From: Prototheca cutis | Taxonomy: Eukaryota; Chlorophyta; Trebouxiophyceae; Chlorellales; Chlorellaceae | NCBI GenBank assembly: GCA_002897115.2 | Contig: BCIH01000009.1 | Span: 457,580 to 521,579, forward strand | DNA length: 64,000 nt | Direction: 5' to 3' | Part shown: in pieces, positions 12,501 through 24,600 of the stretch | How positions within the stretch are numbered: position 1 is the first letter of the stretch | How the letters are laid out: each line of letters opens with the position of its first letter | Notes under the pieces: generated by a model | Database searches by the model: none | What the model was told of the DNA's origin: nothing | Seen by the model: the letters and a program-made list of their open reading frames with translations, nothing else | Made by a program: the position numbers and the translations under genes

Positions 12501-14566
12501 TCACCTCTGCGTAGCGCCGGAGTTTCAAGAGCACCCTGGCCTGGCTGGCAAAGATGAGCTGGCGCAGCAGGCAGTCGGGCACCGTCGGCACGGAGAGCAT
12601 CACCTGAGCATCGAAATGATTGTCGTCGCGTCAAGCACGATCAAGAGCACAGCCTTGAGCCAAATAAACGCACATCGCAGGAGCAGCTCATCAACCCTTC
12701 AAGGCCCCCCCGAAAAGAAGACACGCCTTGCGCATCTCGGCCCAGGGGAGCCAGAGTGCTGCGGCTTCGTCTTGCTGGAGTGCCGGGACCAGCTGCCGGC
12801 ACAGAGCCAGTGGCACCCCGGCTGGCTCCGCTGCACCTGCCCCCTCGGCATGGCACACCTCCAGCTCCGCATACTCTCGCAGCGCATCATCAAACAAGCC
12901 TGTGAACGAGGGTGCAGGGTGTTGTGTGGGCAAGCCTCGAGTGGCGGGGAGCATCGAGGTGCGTCGAGCCCCACGCCACGGAACGAGTTTGCTCCAGGAC
13001 AATGGATACCAAACATCCCTCACACAACGTCTCGCCATATAACCACAACAAAAACAAGACCTACCTGCACTCTCCAGTAACGCTCCCAGCGAGTCCTTGG
13101 TGAGGTACAGACTCGTAAAACTCCACCCAGGCTCCATCCGCATGTCCATCAACTGCCGAATCTGTTCAAGTGGAGGGCACCCGGATGTCGGTTGTCAGTT
13201 GTGTCTGTGTTATGGTTTGCATGCGAGAACTGGCTTGGGATTGCACTCCTCTGAGAATGGGCCACCTTTGTTGCCAAACACAGTCGCAAGGTTTCTCAGC
13301 CTCAGCTTCACGAAGCATGCAATTGCATTGCCAAGGGCATCAGAGGCACAACAAACTGCCCAGGCCCTTTTGGCGACACCCTCCGACTGACCTTGTCCTG
13401 GTACGCCGTGATCCGTGTGTGGAAGGCAGCCTGCACGCACTCACGCAACAGTGCATCCAAACTCTCCCCACCGGGGATGTTTGCTGTGTTTTGTGCGTGT
13501 GATTTGTGAGGGGTTGGAGTTGACTATGGTATCAGCCAATGAACCTTGCCCCGGCTGCAGTGACATTCCCCAGAACTCTCAGCCCAACAACATACACACA
13601 AGAACGAGNNNNNNNNNNNNNNNNNNNNNNNNNNNNNNNNNNNNNNNNNNNNNNNNNNNNNNNNNNNNNNNNNNNNACTGACACCATGAACACCCCCCCC
13701 CCCCCCCCCCCCACACACACACAAATAAAAACGCAGCACACCTTGTTGGGTCGGCGGTCCGCCAGCCGTCCCCGCAAGCGTACGGCCCGGCGGCTCCAGC
13801 CTGACGCAGCGGTCTCGGCCTTTGACAGAAAATTCGCGACGCAGGGCATCGTACACGCGGCCCGAGGCCTTGGGATCTGCACCAGGTGGCGCGACGTAGA
13901 CGATCACCAGCTCGGGCGCCACTGTGAACCGAGCATCAGGATCGGCAATGGCCCGCAGCTGCGGCCGGTGCAGGCGCTTGTACTCCTCAACGTCCTCACA
14001 GCCAAAGGTAACCAGCTGCACCGCCGGGTTCCGGAACCACACCACGGGCCAGTAGGACAGCTGGCGCAGCCGCTGCACGTACGGGTCGCTGGTCATCACA
14101 TACCTGTGGCGATGGTGATGAGAGTCGGGCGAGGGGGTGAGACGAGAACATCGGGTGTGTCCGGCCCAGCGCCATGCGTGCTGGTGGAAAGGGAGCAGCG
14201 CAAAATCCCCCAAGCGCCCACGGGTTCCACCACCAGCAATCAGACATACTTGAGGTGCAGTTCGTCCAGGACGGAGGGGACGCCGAATCTGTTCCTGAAA
14301 ACCACCTGTCGCAGCGGTTGTCTGGCCTCCAGCGCCTGTCCAGGAAGGGGATGTGTCAGGGCTGCGCGATCCAGCAAGGCCCCATGGTGCACTCCAAAGA
14401 TGGGGACCCGGGCCCGAGCCGAAACCGCCTGCGATCAGCAAGCGCAGCCCGAATTGCACCCCTTCACATCACCTACCTCTCGCACAAGTGGCCATACTCC
14501 ATTGAGATCGTCCACAGTGCAGGTGAAGGGAACGTCCACGCGCATGAACTCCCGCAGGGCCTCCAT
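6599..14566 (-). CDS. TRAPPC10: TRAPPC10/Trs130-like TRAPP II subunit, greatly enlarged
   Basis: TRAPPC10 is a subunit of the TRAPP II complex, which activates Rab GTPases in Golgi and post-Golgi traffic. Ten exons (14477-14566, 14250-14428, 13742-14103, 13392-13483, 13065-13161, 12727-12899, 12505-12603, 9658-12247, 6808-9521, 6599-6655) join in phase to about 2150 residues; animal and plant homologues are near 1250. Recognisable parts are VPFTCTVDDLNGVWPLV at the start, SYWPVVWFRNPAVQLVTF with ELVIVYVAP, FDDALREYAELEVCHAEG, LRQLIFASQARVLLKLRRY, and a C-terminal beta-rich region with RRPVTVAWQLERSG. Exons 8 and 9 hold two huge ORFs that look like separate genes but are joined by phased splice sites at 9658/9521. 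The extra length is Ser/Gly/Pro/Ala-rich, low-complexity insertion (mostly 10100-12100). One intron, at 12726, appears to start GC. The N gap lies in an intron. Confidence 0.85.
6795..6808 (-). repeat. (GT)n tract forming a 5' splice site
   Basis: On the minus strand the last intron of the TRAPPC10 gene begins CAG|GTGTGTGTGTGT, so the microsatellite itself supplies the donor site. Confidence 0.6.
13609..13676. other. Assembly gap of 68 Ns
   Basis: The run of N lies in intron 3 of the TRAPPC10 gene, just before a run of about 25 C (13687-13711) and a short CA tract. Sequencing failure at the homopolymer is the likely cause. The flanking exons splice in phase without it. Confidence 0.95.
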
Positions 14567-15456
14567 CGCGGCCACGCTCCCAAACGCCCAAGCTGCCCGT
14601 GCTGCAGCCGGGATCACATGTCTCTGGGAGCATGCATTCGCTCGTGTGCATGCGACAATTGGCAATGCTGTGTTGGGAGTGGCTCCGAGCTCCTGATCAC
14701 GCCGAGCCCGAGAGGACTGACCTCGAGAACCGAGATCGCAACCCATTTCTCGCAATCCCCGTCGCACGCGGACGTCCGATCTGAAATTGCTTGAGCAGAG
14801 GCTCAGGCGCCCAACATTCCTTGGGCATGTTCTGTGTACATGTTTGTTCTGAAGAGTTCATTCCTTGCATGCTCTCCTAGTGTGAATGGCGCAGATGGTT
14901 GGGCTAGCGCAAACTGCCTTGCGCAGCTTGCCTAGATCAAGTTTCACCCAGCTTTGTGATGCCACATGCGTGAATAGCATGTGCCATTGCAGCTTAATCT
15001 GAATGAATTCACGTTCTGGGTAAGAAGGAGGCTGTGCCAGGAAGTATAGATGAATGGGCAGTCCCAGCGGATGGCGCTGATCCTGCTGTCACAGACAGGG
15101 TGTGCAGTACAGGCCCCAGATCACCGTCGCGACAACAGAAGAGGCCACTTAGGGTTGCATCATGGAGCATCGCACCTTCGCGTTTCTTTTTTGCGTTGCT
15201 GATCAGATTCTACAGTATTCTTAGGTTGTCAGGGGGGTGATTCATGTGGTCGTTGAAGGGATCGCTTCGTCGTGGCGGCTGTTCTCTTTCGGTGGCTGAT
15301 GTCGTCATCCTCCACGACATCCGATCGCGACACCCCAGTCGGCTCCACCTTGAGCAGTGCACTGCACAGTCTGAACCAGAGTTTGTGCATACTTTGTGCG
15401 TGAATTGATCGGGTTAGCTATCGTCCCGCGACAGGGCGCCAGGCGGTACCGGAGCG
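14567..15456. other. Divergent intergenic region TRAPPC10 / aldo-keto reductase
   Basis: This 890-base spacer separates two divergent start codons and must carry both promoters. I saw no recognisable TATA box, repeat or RNA gene. Short ORFs here have no supporting features. Confidence 0.5.
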
Positions 15457-17506
15457 ATGATGAAATACAACCTTCTTGGCCGCACAGGCCTCAAGGCAAG
15501 CAAGGGTTTGGGCCGGACTGCGCAACCCTGCACGCCTTTCGTGCATTGGTAGACCACCCAGTATCTTGAATTGTGTTGCAAGTGATCTTGACGGACCATG
15601 TCACAGGTGTCTGCCATTGGCTACGGTGCCTGGATCAACTTTGGCGACGACGTTGACGTGCCAAAGGCCAAGGAGCTGATGCAGGCCGCATTCGATGCCG
15701 GCGTGAACTAGTGTGTTTGTGCTTGCATGCTGTTTGATGTTTGTCTAGGTGTTCATTTCTCGGTGCACCGATGCAATGCTTCCGTGGACTTGCCGCCATC
15801 ATGGGAAAGCAGCCCCACGCAATTACCCCATGCATTCTCATTTCTCTCCTTCCGCAGCTTTGACAATGCAGAAACTTATTCCGCTGGAAAAGTGCGTGGT
15901 GCTTGTTTCCATTGTGGCAGAATTTTTCATCAATCACCAGATGTGTCATCTGCGGCTGGCACCGGGTTTTTTCTGTTTTTGCTTTTTCTCGGCGGTTGAC
16001 TTGATCCAATTGCAGTGCCCTACCAACCATCAGGCACCCATTTGTCTTTTTTTCTTGACTTCCACAGGCCGAGGAGATCATGGGGCAAGCCATCAAGGAA
16101 CTGGGCTGGAAACGGGAGGACTATGTCATCGCAACAAAGGTTGAAGGGTTTCATAAGTGTGTTCTGTTGGAGTGCCATGGGTGCCAGCTGTGATCTGGCT
16201 TTACGCCCCAGGAAGCAAGTCTGCTGTCCCGTGCATGCGCCAGAACAATCATGCACGAGATACACATTTCACACCAACGGCAATCCGGTCAGGAGTACTT
16301 TGGCCTGGGCGGCTCGATGACTGTGAATGCCAAGGGTCTCTCGCGCAAGCACATCATCGAAGGCCTTCGTGGTGAGCGTTGGTGGTATTTCGGCGGATGG
16401 TGCATGGCGGGGCGTTGAGAATGTGGGTGCATCTGCAAGCACCTGGCCAGGTGCCAGTCCGGGGGGGAGGACATGCTTGATGTTCGCCTGTCTTGAACTC
16501 TCCGGGCTCGTTCCCCTGCCTCCAGCTTCGTTGCAGCGCCTGCAGCTGGAGTATGTGGACGTCGTCTTTGCGCACCGCCCCGACCCCAGCGTGCCGATGG
16601 AGGAGATTGTGCGTGCCTTCAACTGGGTGATTGACCAGGGCTGGGCCTTTTACTGGGGCACGTCGGAGTGGACGGGGGAGCAGCTGATGGAGGCCAACGC
16701 AATTGCGCAGCGATTGAACATGGTGGGCCCTGTCGTGGAGCAGCCCGAGTACAACATTTTCCACCGGTACAAGGTCGACAGAGACTTTGTGCCGGTGTAT
16801 GAAAAGCACGGCCTGGGTCTAACCGTGTGGAGCCCGCTGGCTTCGGGCGTGCTCACGGGAAAGTACTCGGGTGGCAAAATCCCGGAGGGCAGCCGCTTCA
16901 CCAAAGACAGATTCAAGGTGATGCCAGCTGTTGGAGTGTGGATGTGGTGTGCGGGAGGGGTGAGGATGGAATGGTCCTCACCAAATTGAGCCGGGCGTCC
17001 ACACCGTCCCGCACTCTGATTTGAAACGTTTCAGCCAAAAAAGGACTCTGCAGAGCATGGCGCAGCGCAAGCGGCAGGAAATTGACCTTGTCGACAAGCT
17101 CGTGCCGATCGCAGAGCGTCTGGGCGCCACGCCAGCTCAGCTAGCGCTGGCATGGTGTGCAGCCAACCCAAACGTCTCCGTCGTCATCACAGGGTCCACC
17201 AAAGTGGATCAGGTGCGGGCAGTAGGTGGTGGTGCCATTCCATGGATTCTGCCGGAGGGTGCTACAGTGGTGGCGTGAACGAGGGTGTGGTGGCGTGGAG
17301 GGCCCTACGCCCGTCGCAGTGTGTGGCATGAGACAATGTGCACGACTCTTCAGTAAGCAATCCTCAAGACCCCATAATCATGTGGACATCCAAAACCGCA
17401 GATCAAGGAAAACTTGAAGGCAGTGCAGTTTATCGACAAGATCACCGATGCCGTCAAGCGTGAGATTGAAACCATTGTCAGCGAGCTTGCTTTCCGGCAG
17501 CACTGA
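15457..17506 (+). CDS. KAB1: Aldo-keto reductase, voltage-gated K+ channel beta-subunit type
   Basis: This NADPH-dependent oxidoreductase belongs to the AKR6/Kv-beta group; relatives either associate with K+ channels or act as soluble aldehyde reductases. Eight exons (15457-15495, 15607-15710, 15858-15891, 16068-16139, 16293-16371, 16526-16917, 17054-17212, 17402-17506) give 327 residues, the size of plant KAB1. The start MMKYNLLGRTGLKVSAIGYG is typical. The catalytic tetrad is present as Asp50 and Tyr55 (FDNAETY), Lys83 (VIATK) and His126 (VFAHRPD). QPEYNIFHR and the nucleotide-binding VVITGSTKVDQIKENLKA follow. The first intron begins GC (CTCAAG|GCAAGC). Channel association cannot be read from the sequence. 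Confidence 0.93.
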
Positions 17507-18728
17507 GCATGCCAGGCCATGTGCCATGTTTTTTGGATGCCGTGCTCTGCCCTGTCCTTGATGGGTGGCAAGTGCTATCAGCCTGTGGGAATGAATTGGA
17601 CACGATGACGAGGCTGTTGTCGTAGAAATTTTCTAGTCCCAGAGCGCTGCAGCAGCCAGCCACAGTTCATTCCAAAACCATTCAGGGATTGCACCATTTG
17701 TATCAAGAACCAAGCGATACACACATGCACGAGTGCGTGGTCAAAAATGCAGGAAGTCCAGCGTGCCTGTGCTCTTGGCGTATGCTCACCTCATGCAATG
17801 TTGCACCTTCGCAACCCCAGCCTCCCATTTATCACCTCCCCATAACCAATAGATCACCTCATAGCGCTTCTCCCCACTATACAACCCGCACCCCCGCCAG
17901 TATACGGGGGGATCATTTCTACAATACATGCTCTGCATCTTGTGTAACCACCTGCTAGCGTAGTGAGTGCACAACATGCAACCTGCAAACACACGGTGCT
18001 GGTAGGCGAACCCCAAGGACTGAGCAAACCCCAACGATATCGAGCCATAATTTTATGCTGGGACATTTATCATCCACTACCATCTCATTGTAAGGGTCCG
18101 TTGCATGCTTTTTCGGAATCCTATGCGAAATCCCGAGTGACATCCGGAGCAGGAGTGCCTTGCGACACCGGCGGACAGAGTGCCGCACAAATTTTGTCGA
18201 CGGATGGCAGACTCAACACATCCACGCCGCAGTCCTAACATTTTGCACATCATTACATACATTCTTCTAGCAGACTACGGGCATTTGTGGGCACATGCGG
18301 CCCAAAACTGGCCCTTTCATCCACGACGTTGGGCCCCGGCCGCCGATGACTGAACGGGCGTCAGGGCGGATTCTCGTTCGATCCTGGGGCGTTGAGGGCA
18401 AGCGCCGGGGCACGGGCAGTCCGGAAACGTCAACACCCCACTCCTCGTCCCCTGTACGCCACAGCAGCGTCATTATTTTGAATAGTGGATCTGAAGCAGG
18501 TCCAGAGGCGGACGAGGGGCTGGGTGCCCTGCTCTTGATGGTGAGAATTGCCAGTGCACGATCACCAATGCCCAATGCTCACGGCCGTGCAAGGGCGGAC
18601 CACGGAAACACGCAAGGCGCTCCCGGTGGCCGTGGAAAGTCCCAACAACATTATAATGGTCCAGACGGTGTCTTGATGTCGGGGACGCCTGCGAGAATGT
18701 CTCCCACGGTACCTGAAGGTCAGACTCC
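17507..18728. other. Intergenic region with an unassigned ORF
   Basis: No gene could be proved here. A plus-strand ORF from 18295 to 18735 (rich in Gly, Ser, Pro and Arg) might be an upstream exon of the next gene, but no matching splice phase was found. The opposite strand is also open for about 100 codons. Confidence 0.4.
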
Positions 18729-20511
18729 ATGCTGAACCCTCGGAGTATCCCGTCGTCATGCTTTTCCCTGGGGCACAATTCGGCGAGGTGGGTGTCTGCC
18801 TCGAGTGTGCCGGGCGTTGACGAGCATTTTTGGAGTTCCGCAGGAACGGAAGGTGCCGTGCGGGAGCAGAGGACGTTGCGAAGCCAGGCAAGGGTGAGTG
18901 ATTGGAGAAGAACACGCCTGGTGATACCCCCATTCCCGGAGACAGTGCGCCAAGCAGGTTTGCGTGGCCCCCGATCTCCTCCGACACTGTACATGCGATC
19001 CTAATGTGTTGCTTGAATTGTTCCTTGGCGTGCAGCCACCAGTTCCCGCTGCCAGGACGCCGGAGCGAAGCCCGAGGCTGGAGCCTGCCTCCCGGAGGCG
19101 GGTGGCCTCGCCGCTCGCTGAGCTGTCCACCCTCGCTGGCCAGGTGTGTCCCGGCCCGGAGGCAGAGAGGCCAGGCGCTGCACAGCGTGCAGTTTTTTGA
19201 ACCTGCACTGCATTACATTGCTTTTCAATCACTCGTTCGGGATGGTTTCTTATGTTGTCTGTTGCGGAATATGCTGCGGTGGCACGGGGCATGCATGGCA
19301 CGAGAGCATGCAGAAAGCGTTGTTCAAGTCCACCCCCTCTGGCCCCACAGCACACACCGCACACGCCGCCACTTGTGCATCTCTCACCCCGCGCCCTGGT
19401 TTTTCCCGATGCGCAGCTGCAGACTGAGAGTGAGGACACAACGACCTCGACTTCGACCACGAGCAGCGACAGCGTAGACACGTTGAGCGAGGTGCAGACC
19501 AAGGGCCGGCGGGCCCGACGCCCCAGCAGCGCCCTGGACATCCTGCTGAATGCAATTCAGCACAGGTCTGAGGAACTGGAGTCCACTCCAAGTCCCAGAG
19601 CCTCGAGCTTTCGTCCCCGACCGGTTAAACGACCACCCTCTGGTACGCGAGGGTGGATGGGTTGCCCAGTGGGATCAAGTGCCATGTTTTCTTGGGAGGT
19701 GGGGGGTGGACGAGCATGAGTGGGACGATGTCCATCACGGTGCAATCCCCATGCTCACCCCAGCGCCACCGACCCGCCCACAGAAGAAGGCGGACTTCCG
19801 AGTACCAAGCTGCCGTGCAGAGTTCCAATCCGGACGGTCTCGCTGCCCCGTTCCCCGGCGCATGCCCCCGTCCCTGCGCCCTGGACGGTTGCGCAAGCTC
19901 CCCACCATGGGCACGGCTCCATCAGCCGACCAGGCCCGCGCCGGGAGATGCTTGGCCCCCAGGGGCCTGAACGGATGCCCACTGCAGTCCAGGGCACTGA
20001 ACGGATGTCGGCCCGGGTGCTGGCACAGTCTGCCCTGGTCCTCGGTTTGCAGCGCGATCCCGGGTGCGCGGTACTCGCGTCCATCCTGGCATTCAGCCCG
20101 GCGCTGCTCCAGCAACTCATCGGTGCACTGACAACTGTCCTGGAGCACGAGATGGCGCAGCGCCGGAGCGCAGAGAATGCCCAGACCGGCATGCCAGACA
20201 CCGGCGCCTGGAAGGCAGCCCTCGCGGCCACAACCAGAGCCTCTGGTCCAGGCGGGAGCCCCGGTGCCACCTGGACCCGGGCCAAGTCGGCAATGATGGA
20301 GCCGGAACATGAAAGCATCAATCTCATTGAAGATGACTGGAGGCTCGAGCACGCACGCTTGCGGGGTCTGTTCTTGCATGCCGCCAAGCAGATGGTTTCC
20401 ACCCGGGCCCGAGACATCAACGATGACGGCGCCGAGCACTGCCCGGGGACGCCTCTGCCCGCACAAGAAGACACAGCGTGCCGCACTTTGGTCGCCGATT
20501 TGCACGGGTAG
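18729..20511 (+). CDS. Hypothetical low-complexity protein
   Basis: I do not recognise this gene. Four exons with agreeing phases (18729-18893, 19036-19143, 19417-19642, 19784-20511) would give 408 residues. The N-terminal half is Ser/Thr/Pro/Arg-rich, with a run of TTTSTSTTSSD and a basic stretch KGRRARRPSS. The C-terminal part looks helical: RVLAQSALVLGLQRDPGCAV, then LLQQLIGALTTVLEHEMAQR, then DDWRLEHARLRGLFLHAAKQ. No catalytic motif or membrane segment is visible. Both ends are uncertain. The start is simply the first ATG of the first phased exon. The stop overlaps a possible donor (CACGG|GTAGGG at 20507), so further exons near 20563, 20700 and 20852 could exist. The opposite strand is also open, but the helical pattern favours plus. 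Confidence 0.5.
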
Positions 20512-21684
20512 GGAGGGCTGGTTTCTGAGTATGGCCCGGTCATTTCTTATTCCACAGCAAGATTTGGCTGGTGATTGTGCCAATGTGCCCGGGGTGCGTT
20601 GCTTGAGATCCTGATTGACCAACCTGTAGGCAGTAGTTTGTGCTCAGGGCTCAGGGCTGTCTATGCCCATTGAGAAAGCACCACACTCCACCGTGCAGGC
20701 TGGGTTCTTTCGCTGGCAGATCGCCGCTGACACCAGCAGCGCCTCTGGCGCCCTCGGGCGTGGTGAGGGGTTGAGTCATCTGCATGGACCGCCACCTCCA
20801 GGTGGCGTAGTACCAACCATCACCAATGATGTTCAGTTTTTCATTCTTGCAGCCTCTCAACATTGTCCTCTTCCAGCCAGCGCCTTGCCCGAGCACTTGT
20901 CCGTTGGCCCAAGGAGGCTGGGCTTGCGGGGTTTGCACCCTTCTTTCTTCCATACCTCCTTTCACGAGGGCACACCTCAGTTGCCAGAATTTTACTCTGG
21001 GCGTTTATTCTTGTCCACCACAGCTCTCCTCATTGCCACCAAAGGTTTTTGTCATCTGCGCAGTCCCCGTTGCACGACCTGTCTGGCTTTTCTGGGCACT
21101 ATGCCCGCGACAGGCGTACTACTCCCGTTGGTGTGCCACGAGCGCGCATGCATTGGCCGTACGGTATTGTTTTCAAATGCACTCGGTGCTTGGGTGAACA
21201 GGAAAGGCAAGGTGGTCGAGTGTTCTGATGGATGGACAATCAATCAAGATCAAGCGGGGAGATAATTCTGGGTGCTCGGCACTTGCCAAAGCGTGCCCAA
21301 ATCACCGCGGGATGTTTACCCCAGGGGCCGGTCCCCTCACCTGTGCAAGGCATTTCATATGAGGAGGAATGGGATTGCGGGCAGGCTCTGCCTGACTGGC
21401 GCCGCCAATGGAGAGGAGGAGCATCAAATTGTGTGTTTCCAAGTCAACGGAACAGGGTGATCATCGAGGCAGCATGTGCCAGCGGCCCCTCACACCAGCA
21501 ATGCAGCAGAAAACAATTGCAGGCCAAACGCTGCAAGGTTTGTGTTCATTGGCACAAAGGGCTGGTGGTAGTGAGCAGGTCAAGCGGCCATGCCACACGA
21601 CATCATTTTTAGGCAAGCATGGTTTGCTAGCAACGTGTGGTTCCGCCCGGAGAAAAGAATGCTCCGCCTCACACAGGCCAAGGA
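20512..21684. other. Convergent intergenic region
   Basis: The region between the hypothetical gene and the copper ATPase stop codon has several exon-like pieces with acceptor/donor pairs (about 20563-20600, 20700-20763, 20852-20930) that could extend the upstream gene. I could not close a convincing frame. No RNA gene or repeat was noted. Confidence 0.35.
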
Positions 21685-24600
21685 TCAGATGTCGGGTGCC
21701 ACGGTCACTGTGGCCTGCAGCAGCTGCTCAGAGACGGAACGACGCCGGAACCCGCTGGTCCAGGAGGCGTGCGGGTTTGTCCCCGGAGTCGGAACACTGA
21801 GAGGCAGGGACCCGGCTCTGCTAGCAGAGACGGGGCCGCCGTCGTTGATCGAATCCCGTCTGGAATCGTGGCGGCCCCACCAGCAAAGGATCGGGGCAAC
21901 CCATCGCACCCACCAGGCACGCTGGCCCCGCTCCAGCGCCGGCGGCTTGTACCTGCGGAGCAGGAGCGAGGAGCAAACAACCGACACGGAGCTTGCGGCC
22001 ATGGCAGCACCAGCGACCCAGGCCGGGAGCTGCCATCGCAGCGGCGGGTACAGGGCCCCCGCGGCGAGAGGGATGGCCAGCACGTTGTAGCCCAGTGCGG
22101 CGGCATAGTTGAGCCGGATGCGGCGCTGCGTGGCGGCGCACAGGTGCAGCGTGGTGGGCACGAGACCCAAGTCGTCTCGCAGCAGCACGACATCGGCCGC
22201 CTCCACCGCCACCGTCGTCCCCGAACCGATGGCAATGCCCAGATCCGACGCAGCCAGTGCTGCGGCGTCGTTGACGCCGTCGCCCACGACGGCCACGCCC
22301 CGCGCTGCGGGGGTGCGCTTTGCTAGGAGGAAACGAACAATGGCCCAGCGAGCTGCACGCTTTTCCCGGGCAGCGACCCGCGCCGCGGCCTGGAGTTGTC
22401 GCACGGCATCGACCTTCCCCGCAGGGAGCACGCACGCTTGGACGCGGGAGATGCCCACGCGTGCGGCCACCGCCCGGGCCGTTGCCCAACAGTCGCCCGT
22501 GACCATGTGACACGTCACCCCCCGTCGCTCCAGTGCCGCCACCACCACCCGAGCCTCGGCCCTCAGCGGATCTGGGAGTAGATTGGGTAAAAACAAATTT
22601 GGGGGGGGGGGGGGNGTTTGAAGGGGGGACAATCAGAGATTAATGAAGACATTGCATTGCCTTATTGGTTGTTGCCTGTTTCCCAAAGCAATGCAGCACA
22701 CCCACGAGTACAAATACCTTCGATGGCAAAGGCTCCGGCGAGGATGCCAGACACAGCGACCATCACACACGTGGCGCCTTCGCCTTCGCGAACACGCATC
22801 CATTCACGTGCGGTGTGCGGGATGGCGACGTCCCGTTCCTCCAACAACGCGCGGTTGCCCGCCAAGACTTGAACCTCCTTGGTGCCCGACGACGGAGGCG
22901 CCGCGCCAACGCCACCTGGCAGGGCCACCCATGCCGCCACGCCACGGCCTGGGATGGCCTCTGCATCATTGACATGGGGCATCCAGGCCGTGCCCTGCTG
23001 CCTTGTTGCTGTCGCATTGCCGTCGGCGTCGTGAGCCTCGGCGTGGCCCAGCATGAGCGCCGCGTGACGAAGCAGCGCGGATGCCAGCGGGTGCTCGCTC
23101 GTCGATTCGGCACCGGCCAGCAGCAGCAGCAGCGTCGACGGGGCATACGGCAGTGGTGACGAGGTCGCCGTTGTCGTCGTCGTCGGTTTGGGGGGTTTCG
23201 CAGCTGGGCCCTTGGCTTTTTCAATGTCCGCAGCAGGGGACTGCACTGTCGCCTGCGTCGTCGCCAAGTTCACCAGGACTTGCGTCTCACCGCCGCCATC
23301 GTCGCCACTGCTCCTACACCCAAACCAGGTCCAGTCGACGACGCGGGGTCGACCTTCGGTCAGGGTTCCCGTCTTGTCAAACACGACATCTCCCAGTGCG
23401 GTGGCGGTTTCCAGAGCGGTGGCGGATTTCACTAGAATGCCCAGGCGCGCGGCGACCCCCGTGCCGACCATGACGGCCGTGGGCGTGGCGAGGCCCAGCG
23501 CGCAGGGGCAGGCAATCACCATGACAGCGATGCCAAACAGCAGCGAGAACAGCAGCGGCGACGTCCCCGCGGGCAGCCAGTCCTCGGGGTACGCACCCGT
23601 CTGGCCTGCCCCGAACCAGCCAGCCCACGTCGCCAGCGATGCGATGATGACGCACGGCACAAACACGGCCGACAGGCGGTCTGCCAGGGCCTGCGTGGGG
23701 GCTCGACTCAGCTGCGCGCCCTCCACCAGGCTCACGATCCGCGCCAGCGTCGAGTCCGCGCCCACACGCTCCGCCCGGACCCACAGCGCCCCGCCGGCCG
23801 CAAGCGTCCCCGTCATCACGCTGTCGCCGGCGGTCTTTGCGACAGGGACGGGCTCCCCCGTGACCATGCTTTCGTCCACATACGCCCGGCCACGAAGCAC
23901 GGTGCCGTCTGCAGGCACCCGCGCTCCGGGCAAAACCTTGACCACATCACCGCGTTGAAGCAGTGCCGCGTCAATCGTCCGCTCGCTCGAGATGTGTAGG
24001 GGTGCGGCGCCATTGGGCTGGGGGGGAGGTGTGGCCTTGCCGGGAGAAGGACTGGCGCCGCCGCCAGTGAAAAGGGGGGCGGCCACTTCGTCCTCGGCCA
24101 GCTCGCACAGGATGGCGGTGGGCGGCGCCAAGTCCAGCAGTGCCGACAGCGCCTGCAGGGTTTGAGGAAAATGAAGGAGGGGAGGCCCCGAATGCTAACA
24201 GCAGCAGGCGTACCAACAAAACATGAAACCTATGAAAACCCAACTGCAAGCCAAAAAGCCAATCATTGATCCAAGGGGCGCACACCTGGGAGGTCTTGCC
24301 CTTTGCCGCGGACTCGAGGTACTTGCCCAGGCAGATGAAGGTGATGAGCAGGGCACTGGTTTCGAAAAATGTTCCGTGACCCTCGTACTCTGGGTGTGCC
24401 CGGGCGTAAGCAACAGAGAGGCAGGAGTAGGCGTACGCGGCGTTGGTCCCCAGCGACACGAGGACGTCCATGTTGGCGCGGCCCCGGCGCAGCGTACGCA
24501 GCGCGCGGACGTGGAACGTCCAGCCCACCCAGAACTGGACGGGGGTGGCGAGGCAGAACGAGATGATGGAGCCCAGGGGAAATCCACCAACCGGCGCCTC

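Noticed and set aside
19735..20622. Minus-strand 295- and 262-codon ORFs as a gene
   Set aside because: The plus strand has phased splice sites and a helical pattern; the minus frames show only Arg/Gly/Ala-rich sequence.
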